DNA of 64,000 nucleotides from Cherax quadricarinatus (lineage: Eukaryota; Arthropoda; Malacostraca; Decapoda; Parastacidae): positions 42,344,853 through 42,408,852 of the forward strand of contig NC_091298.1 of NCBI RefSeq assembly GCF_038502225.1, in the 5' to 3' direction. The translations under genes and the position numbers were made by a program. The stretch's first letter is position 1. Every line of letters starts with the position of its first letter. The notes beneath the pieces are model-generated. The model made no database searches. It was not told the DNA's origin and saw only the letters and a list, made by a program, of their open reading frames with translations. Positions 58,438 through 64,000 of this stretch are shown one piece after another.

Positions 58438-60124
58438 ATTAGACTATTTTAATCCTAATCCCTTAAATCTATTACAATACAAAGACAAAATTATACATAA
58501 TACAATTATATTTCCCTCAACCTCCTCAACTACCACAAGGCAGCATAATCAGTACACCTGCCAGTTGGCCAGCATAATAGTCGCTCTCTGGTGCAAAGCC
58601 TCATTACCCGTCATTTCTCCTTAAACCTAAATATCGGGCTCCAGTGCCTTCCCTACTTCTACTAGAAATGCACTAGCCAATGCTAGTCACCCTCGCACGT
58701 TAACCATTGGGCCAAACCTCTCTAGGCTTCTATGGCATGGAAAACTGCTACAACGGGTTGCATTCTTTCAAGTAACTGCAACTGGACCACTTCACGACCA
58801 CCAAGGTCGCATTTTCGGCACACTTCACATGCACACTACAACATCTGAAAATCGAGACAGGGCAGGCATCGCAGCTAAGACCCTCCATTATCCTATGCCA
58901 CTACTAGGATTCACTGGCCTCATAAAACAAGGCGGCCATAATCACTGGACCGTATTCAAGGTCACCTTATTTCACACAGGTAACACTAATACTTCTGGCA
59001 AGTCAAAGTAGGCTGGGGACATCTCACACTCTCAATTGTCTCTCATGGCTGGCAGGGCATCCCCGCATACCGGTCGTACAGGTCGACCAGCAAGGCAGGA
59101 TACGCCTCCATACCGCCCTTGAAAGCAGGCTAGTCCCAGCAGCTGGAGTCCATCTTCGCGGCTCACTTCCTTCCACATCTCCGAGGATGGCAACTCCTTC
59201 ATAGTAGATTCTCCTGTCCTGGCACACCAGCCAGAATCCCTCACACACCACTGCAGCATCACCGCCATCTCCTCCTCTTGAGCTAGGCAGCATCGCAGCA
59301 TCACAGCACGGCCGTATCACAGCAGCACACGGCACGGCCACAGCATCGCAGCACGGTCCCAGCATCACAGCACGGCCGCAGCATCTCAACATCATAGCAA
59401 GGCCGTATCACAGCAGCACACAGCACGGCCACAGCATAACAGACAGCATCACAGCACGGCCACAGCATAGCAGACAGCATCACAGCAGCCGACATCAGCA
59501 GTAGCAGGCAATTGTCAGTTGCTCGGGGTGAGGTGAGGTCACTTCAGGTCATCAACAGCAGGTGCGGTCACCCATCCCTGGTAACTGCGGGTAACTGGCG
59601 GTCCGTGGGTGATGGTCACAGAGGCTGGGTGACGCAGACAGACACCCACTACACTGGATGACAGACCAGGGCAGCAATACATCTACTGGGGCACATCAGC
59701 TGGGTGACTGGGCATATCAGCTGGGTGACTGGGCATATCAGCTGGGTGACTGGGCACATCAGGTGGACAGCAATCATAGGCAACTCTTCAATGGGTGACA
59801 GTTGTGGGTAAGTCTTCCAAGGCGGGCTGGGTGATTTCTCATTCCTCTGTAAATATTCAATTTCGGCCAGTAATTGCTTCCCCCAAAAGTCTCACCCAAA
59901 CACTGATATTCTCCACCATTTATCTCAAACCAACAACAAACTCCACCAAATATAATAATACAACCAAGCAATTATTCAGACCCGCTGTCAAGAAAAGGTC
60001 AGTTAAGGTCACTAGGATTATAATATTATAATAACACACAAAATCAAATGGTAGCACAAGTATAACCGAGCAGTCAAAAATAAGGCACATGGGACTGGTT
60101 CCTACTATAAAAATAATAAGAACC
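58438..60124 (-). other. Non-coding interior of the small LTR element
   Basis: No frame here looks like gag or pol; the longest (59024-59395, - strand, 123 codons) is Cys/Ala-rich and derives from repeats. About 59280-59500 is a GC-rich run of CAGCATCACAGCACGGCC-type units. 59694-59760 holds three copies of ATCAGCTGGGTGACTGGGCA. The rest is unremarkable. Such an interior could hold packaging signals; this is inference. Confidence 0.7.
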
Positions 60125-60142
60125 ACCACCGCTTAGACACCA
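60125..60142 (-). promoter_or_regulatory. Primer binding site of the small LTR element
   Basis: The - strand reads TGGTGTCTAAGCGGTGGT, directly adjacent to the 5' LTR end and beginning with TGG to pair with a tRNA CCA end. I could not assign the tRNA. Confidence 0.8.
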
Positions 60143-60986
60143 TGTCATGTAGGGGGGTAATGATTGAATAGGATATAAGTGGGGAATATGGGAGTAAGGG
60201 ATTATGTAGGCAGGGGAGAGGCAGGCGAGGTGGTAGGAGTGAGATGATTAGCGGAGGTAGGTAGGTAATGACAGGTCAGTGGTGACCACCACGACACTCT
60301 CATTAACTCTACACTACTCACTAACATATGCCTCGCCCATTCTTCACTCATATAAACATAATAAAATATAAGAAAAAAGAATAAATAACGGTGGGCAGTG
60401 AATATTACTATTCTACTCAAACACTGTTTATTATTAAGTCTTTGTACAATAATATATTTGGGAACAGAGCATTATTATGGTTTAGATAAATGGGGTGGTA
60501 CACATAAGCAGTGAGACAGGGAACACAATCAACTTGACCAAAATGAATGTAACTTACAATATAGTTCAGAGGGCAGTTCATCACAGGAACTAAGCCACAG
60601 GTCCCAAGACCTACACAGCACGAGTACTGCGCCAAGCCAGTACTCTGCCCAATGCCTCCAACAGTCTCCTCCAGAGACTTCAGTAGCCTTCTCCCGAGCC
60701 CTGCACCCCAGCAGCAGCTCCGCTCGAAGTCTCTGCTCAGGAGCTCTGCACCCCAGCAGCAGCTCCGCTCGAATCTCCTGATCATGCTCTTCCTTGGGCT
60801 TTTATGGTGGTCCAAGCACCCTCCACAACCACGTGTACGACCTGACGCCTAGGTCTGAGGCGTCAAGAACAAAAGACCTCAGACGTGGGCGTGGCTACAG
60901 ACGTTTGCCAAGGCAAGGTGTGACCATATAATTGGTTAAATTAGGTCTCCCCAGAGACCTCACAAGCCCAGCTGGACTACATCACA
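60143..60986 (-). repeat. 5' LTR of the small LTR element
   Basis: 844 bp, about 99% identical to 57538-58381, ending next to the CAGG target duplication. It contains the same TATA-like, E-box and AATAAA elements on the - strand. Confidence 0.92.
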
Positions 60987-61095
60987 CAGGCTCAGTTTCC
61001 CATTTTCCATAACATAAATTATTTTAAATACAATATAGGATATCTGTTTACCTATAAATTACCGTATTCCAGGAAAATATACAGTATTTTCCACA

Positions 61096-61244
61096 GGGGG
61101 GATGTTGCTTCATCTGCCAAGGCTTTTGCTTTTGGAGAGTGATTTTGGTGTGCAAGTTTGGTACTAGTCCCTGTAGGATTTTCCATGTGTGTATATAATC
61201 AGTTATCTCTCCTGCCTGCATTCCAGGGATTACAGGTTCAGGAA
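61096..61244 (-). pseudogene. Family B LINE fragment, first duplicate copy
   Basis: Sequence GGGGGGATGTTGCTTCATCT to GGTTCAGGAACTT is the reverse of family B RT C-terminal coding (compare 42837-42985), with drift. It adjoins the BEL3 LTR end without a gap. Confidence 0.8.
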
Positions 61245-61817
61245 CTTAATCATAAGACTCACCAATTTGACTGGAGATTAATGTGTCATGTACAGGATCC
61301 CACCTTTTGCCTACATTTATGAAAAATTTACTGGCCAGAATTTAAACATAAATTAGACAGCTTATTTGAGGTTCCTGGAGTTGTCTTGTCTTGTCGCCTA
61401 ATACTCAAATTATGCAGGAATGCACATCCAACAATTTTGCCTCCTATTTGAGAGGTGTCAACCCAATTTTACCTCTAGAGCACGAAAAATTCTTCCCATT
61501 CACTAATGTCTGTTACTTCAATTCAAACAAAAAATGGCGACTGTCTTCTGTGCAGGACCAGGCTCAGTTTTCCATTTTCCATAACATAAATTATATTAAA
61601 TACAATATAGGATATCTGTTTACCTATAAATTACCATATTCCCAGAATATATACAGTATTTTCCACAGGGGGGATGTTGCATCGTCTGCCAAGTCTTTTG
61701 CTTTTGGAGAGTGATTTTTATGTGCAAGTTTGGTACTAGTCCCTCTAGGATTTTCCATATGTATATAATCATGTATCTCTCCTGCCTGCATTCCAGGGAG
61801 TACAGGTTCAGGAACTT
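61245..61817. repeat. Second copy of a roughly 570-bp tandem duplication
   Basis: The unit runs from CTTAATCATAAGACTCACC (57220 in copy 1, 61245 in copy 2) through the end of the BEL LTR to GGTTCAGGAACTT in family B. Copy 1 is stretched to 4025 bp by the small LTR element; without it (3449 bp plus one 4-bp target copy) the period is 572 bp. Copy 2 lacks the insertion, so the duplication either predates it or copied an empty site. Confidence 0.85.
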
Positions 61818-61973
61818 CAAGCACTCCCAGTAATTGAGGTGTTTTATCTCCGTTATGCGTGCCGTGAAGGTTCTCTGTACATTTTCTAGGTCAGCAAATT
61901 CATCTGCCTTGAAAGGTGCTGTTAGTGTGCAGCAATATTCCAGCCTAGATAGAACAAGCTTCCTGAAGAGTGT
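61669..61973 (-). pseudogene. Family B LINE fragment, second copy
   Basis: The - strand encodes SRLEYCCTLTAPFKA, NVQRTFTARITEIKH, LNLYSLECRQERYMI and IWKILEGLVPNLH with small shifts. It is bounded on the left by the BEL LTR end (61668) and on the right by the LTR starting at 61974 (family B stops at CTTCCTGAAGAGTGT). Confidence 0.85.
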
Positions 61974-63153
61974 TATGGAAAATTTTATAGTGGGTTATAG
62001 TGCATTACATGCATACGAGTAATCTCATTGGGAGACAACAACCATATTGTTTACCGTAGTCACCCCGTGTAGACATGTGAGGAAACTTAACCACCCTTGG
62101 TCACTGCAGGTGGTCCCTTCGACCTCACAATCTATCTGAGACCAGCATAAATTGGATAGCACCCACAAGTACGGCGCTACTAATTAATTGTGGACTGTAT
62201 AGATTATATTAGTTTCACTGAATGAAGAGGGGGATAGGTTACACATGGATATATCCATTAATGAAAAACACTTGTACATAATCCCACCACTTACCAGATA
62301 TTCTCTGGTGGTCACTTGATGTAGCTGGATCACCCACAACCTATCCAATTACAACATACCTAACAGGCCAGTATCAGTCTGCTATAACTAGAAGAGTTGC
62401 TTAACTGTGGGTGATTGATGCTTCTTATTTCCTCCATTCACCATCTCATTTCGATGTCCTGCTACACCGACACGGTTCTTATTCCAGCAGGACGAGGTAT
62501 CTGTTGGTTTGTCCCGGTTTAGAAGTCGTGACTCCATAAAAACTTCACTATCCTCGGGACAGGAACACTAGGTAAACAGATGCTCACTCTGAGAACTGCA
62601 ACTCATTTCACTTCACACATTCTCTTAACTTGGTGTTATTACCACTGATTACTTCTTAGCCCACCATACGGTTTAATGTCTCATAATTATTATACACATT
62701 GGAGGCCACTCCATTAAGATCTGAGACCGATGAGTTATGATTAAATCACGGGTATTTTTCCCTGGGACACACTCCATGGCGACGCACCAGTCACCACCGG
62801 CCCTACCATTATTCACTAATTTTGCCACTTTATTATGGTGGTCCTGTAAATCATGTTCCCTCACTCTTCACCAGGAATAGTTATGACACTTCCTATTATG
62901 AAGTGAGGCCTATATTAATCCTTAGGCCGCCATGAATGCCAATTTTCTGGTCCCATGTTTTCCCAGCCTCTTAACTCCATTCCAAACACTCCCACTCCCT
63001 GATGCCCCATCTCGACCTCTCCCCTGCCCATCAGCACAGGCGCAGAGCTTCCCTGTTGGTTCTATTCCATTTCAAAATACATTTTTGACCAATATCGACA
63101 CATTAAACACCTATTAGGCACTATAGCTTCGGAAGACTAAAATATTTTCCACA
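61974..63153 (-). repeat. 3' LTR of a second BEL-like lineage (BEL4)
   Basis: 1180 bp. On the - strand it begins TGTGGAAAAT (63153) and ends ATTTTCCATA (61974). It matches the split solo LTR at 27048-32998 over its whole length but not the interior of the BEL1 LTR. BEL-type pol sequence follows directly on the internal side. Confidence 0.82.
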
Positions 63154-64000
63154 CTGCAGCCGGGCGGAGGTCGTTGTTAGACGACTTAAATAATGTGGAG
63201 TACAATTTTCCCATCTTCACTGGCCACCTGGCTTGGGAACTCCAACATTGGTATTTACATAATCACCCATTAATTCTTTCCACCTGTTAACTCCTCAGGC
63301 AGGGCTCAATCCAAAACACACTCAAGCTTCCATGCTTCTGGTATTAACAATTTCCCTCTTATTGTAAGGTGTGACACTAACCCTATGCTCTCTGGGTTAA
63401 TTTATTGGGCATACTGGAATTATGAGACTAACAGTAACAAGTCTCCCTCAGTATCCCAAGTCAGCCCCAGCACATTACTGCATATAGGCACTTCAACTCC
63501 AGGGCTATCCATATTTATTGATCCCTCAAAATGGACTAATTACCGTTCCATTCCCTCAGGGGCATCCTTGCACCTTGCATTATTTCATTAACCCCTTCAT
63601 ATATCCTCATTAGTTCCTCTTCAGTTGACGTCACACCCAGGAAATTGTCCACATACGATTATTTACCCAATTACTTCGCTCAGTGGACCACCTGTGCACT
63701 TAAGGTGTGCATTTATCGTCGCCTGAAGTAGGAACAATTTATTATTTAACTGTTGATTAATTATATCATTATAAGCAGTCAACAATTCTGGTGTCTTGCT
63801 CAGTTCGCAGAGCTGGGCCCTTTAACTGTCCATATGCCATCATATAATTAGTAGGTAATTCTGGACGGTTCAGCTTCCACGGAAGTCGCACCAAGTATTG
63901 TCCAGATTCAAATTTAACATCCTTCAGGCATTGTTCCTGAGTAAAGGAATCGTCTGGACTTTCCTCATTTATATTAACCCCTATGCTGTCCAGCTCCCAC
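63154..64000 (-). pseudogene. pol: BEL4 pol remnant, continues past the window
   Basis: From the LTR inward (- strand, read backwards) the sequence is 3'-terminal DNA with CTGCAGCCGGGCGG, then RNase H start (matching 14585 downwards of BEL1: AATGTGGAGTACA), the RT connection, motif C region (TTGACGTCACACCCAGGAAA TTG, 63626-63648) and, after a gap of several hundred bases near 63.74 kb, the RT N-terminal region (matching 13390-13640). Integrase, most of RNase H and RT motifs A-B are absent. It is full of small shifts and has no usable frame. The 5' part lies outside the window. Confidence 0.82.

Larger units (their letters stand above)
57538..60986 (-). mobile_element. Small non-autonomous LTR retrotransposon (TRIM/LARD-like)
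   Basis: Two 844-bp LTRs (57538-58381 and 60143-60986) start TGTCATGTAG and end CTACATCACA and differ at only about 9 positions by eye. The flanks are CAGG (57534-57537 and 60987-60990), and the duplicate LTR segment at about 61560 shows the empty site GACCAGGCTCAG. On the - strand a primer site lies next to the 5' LTR and a polypurine tract next to the 3' LTR. The 1761-bp interior has no gag or pol reading frame. It is complete in structure but depends on an unidentified partner element, and by LTR divergence it is the youngest LTR element here. Confidence 0.9.

Noticed and set aside
59024..59395. Cys/Ala-rich frame inside the small LTR element
   Set aside because: Built from CAGCATCACAGCACGG-type repeats; no gag-like or pol-like motif.
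57597..60852. Paired small frames in the LTRs of the small element (for example 57812-58210 and 60417-60815)
   Set aside because: They are duplicated only because the LTRs are duplicated; no domain, no conserved start, and they overlap promoter and poly(A) signals.

Overview
This window looks like repeat-rich intergenic DNA from a decapod crustacean, probably crayfish-type. The organism call is an inference. It rests on large families of CR1/L2-like LINEs, BEL/Pao LTR elements, a TIR element starting GTCGTGCCGAATA, and a LINE tail ending in CCAGGTAAACTCCAGG, a combination I recall from decapod assemblies but could not check here. I found no host protein-coding gene, tRNA, rRNA or CRISPR array. 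Every recognisable coding region belongs to a transposable element, and nearly all of them are broken.

Layout. 1-7492 is a 25-bp minisatellite with higher-order structure. 7891-25393 is a BEL/Pao retrotransposon on the + strand (called BEL1 here), with 718/713-bp LTRs and a perfect 5-bp target duplication (AAACC). Its gag is split by a reversed LINE (9420-11497). Its integrase is split by a second reversed LINE (16294-24186), which itself carries a third LINE (about 21690-24119). 25440-38488 is a + strand LINE of the same type as the one in gag. Its region between the two ORFs is interrupted by a solo LTR (27048-32998), which holds a reversed CR1-like LINE (27765-32547), which holds another LINE fragment (28052-29080). 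A LINE 3' fragment (33176-34312) sits in the same region. 38489-39925 is a 32-bp tandem array and 39926-42452 plus 45809-45992 a 48-bp array, split by a LINE that itself contains a reversed LINE. 45993-61095 is a second BEL copy on the - strand (BEL3). It contains an ORF1-only poly(A) element with an intact 427-aa reading frame (46916-49258), a LINE fragment (51616-52892), and a 5' LTR blown up by TIR elements in a TA microsatellite (about 55770-57190) and by a small non-coding LTR element (57538-60986). 61096-61973 is a tandem duplication of LTR plus LINE sequence. 61974-64000 starts a third BEL-type element on the - strand with a longer, 1.18-kb LTR.

How the parts work together. BEL elements encode Gag (capsid and zinc knuckles), protease, reverse transcriptase, RNase H and integrase, and copy through an LTR-primed cDNA. 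The LINEs encode an ORF1 chaperone (coiled coil plus FP25K-like tail) and an endonuclease/reverse transcriptase that copies RNA directly into nicked DNA. The ORF1-only element, the TIR elements and the small LTR element encode no enzyme and would have depended on proteins supplied from elsewhere. Relative order can be read from the nesting. By eye the BEL1 LTRs differ at about 19 substitutions plus one indel over 713 bp, and the LTRs of the small element at about 9 in 844, so the small element is younger.

Most notable signals: an in-frame UGA-CUAG (a known readthrough context) at the same place in both BEL copies that cover it; the intact ORF1-only element; the compact non-autonomous LTR element with clear PBS, PPT and TSD; a 230-bp near-perfect palindrome built from TIR-element ends; a 32-bp satellite whose unit folds as a GAAA tetraloop hairpin; and a 2A-like motif at the head of a LINE ORF.
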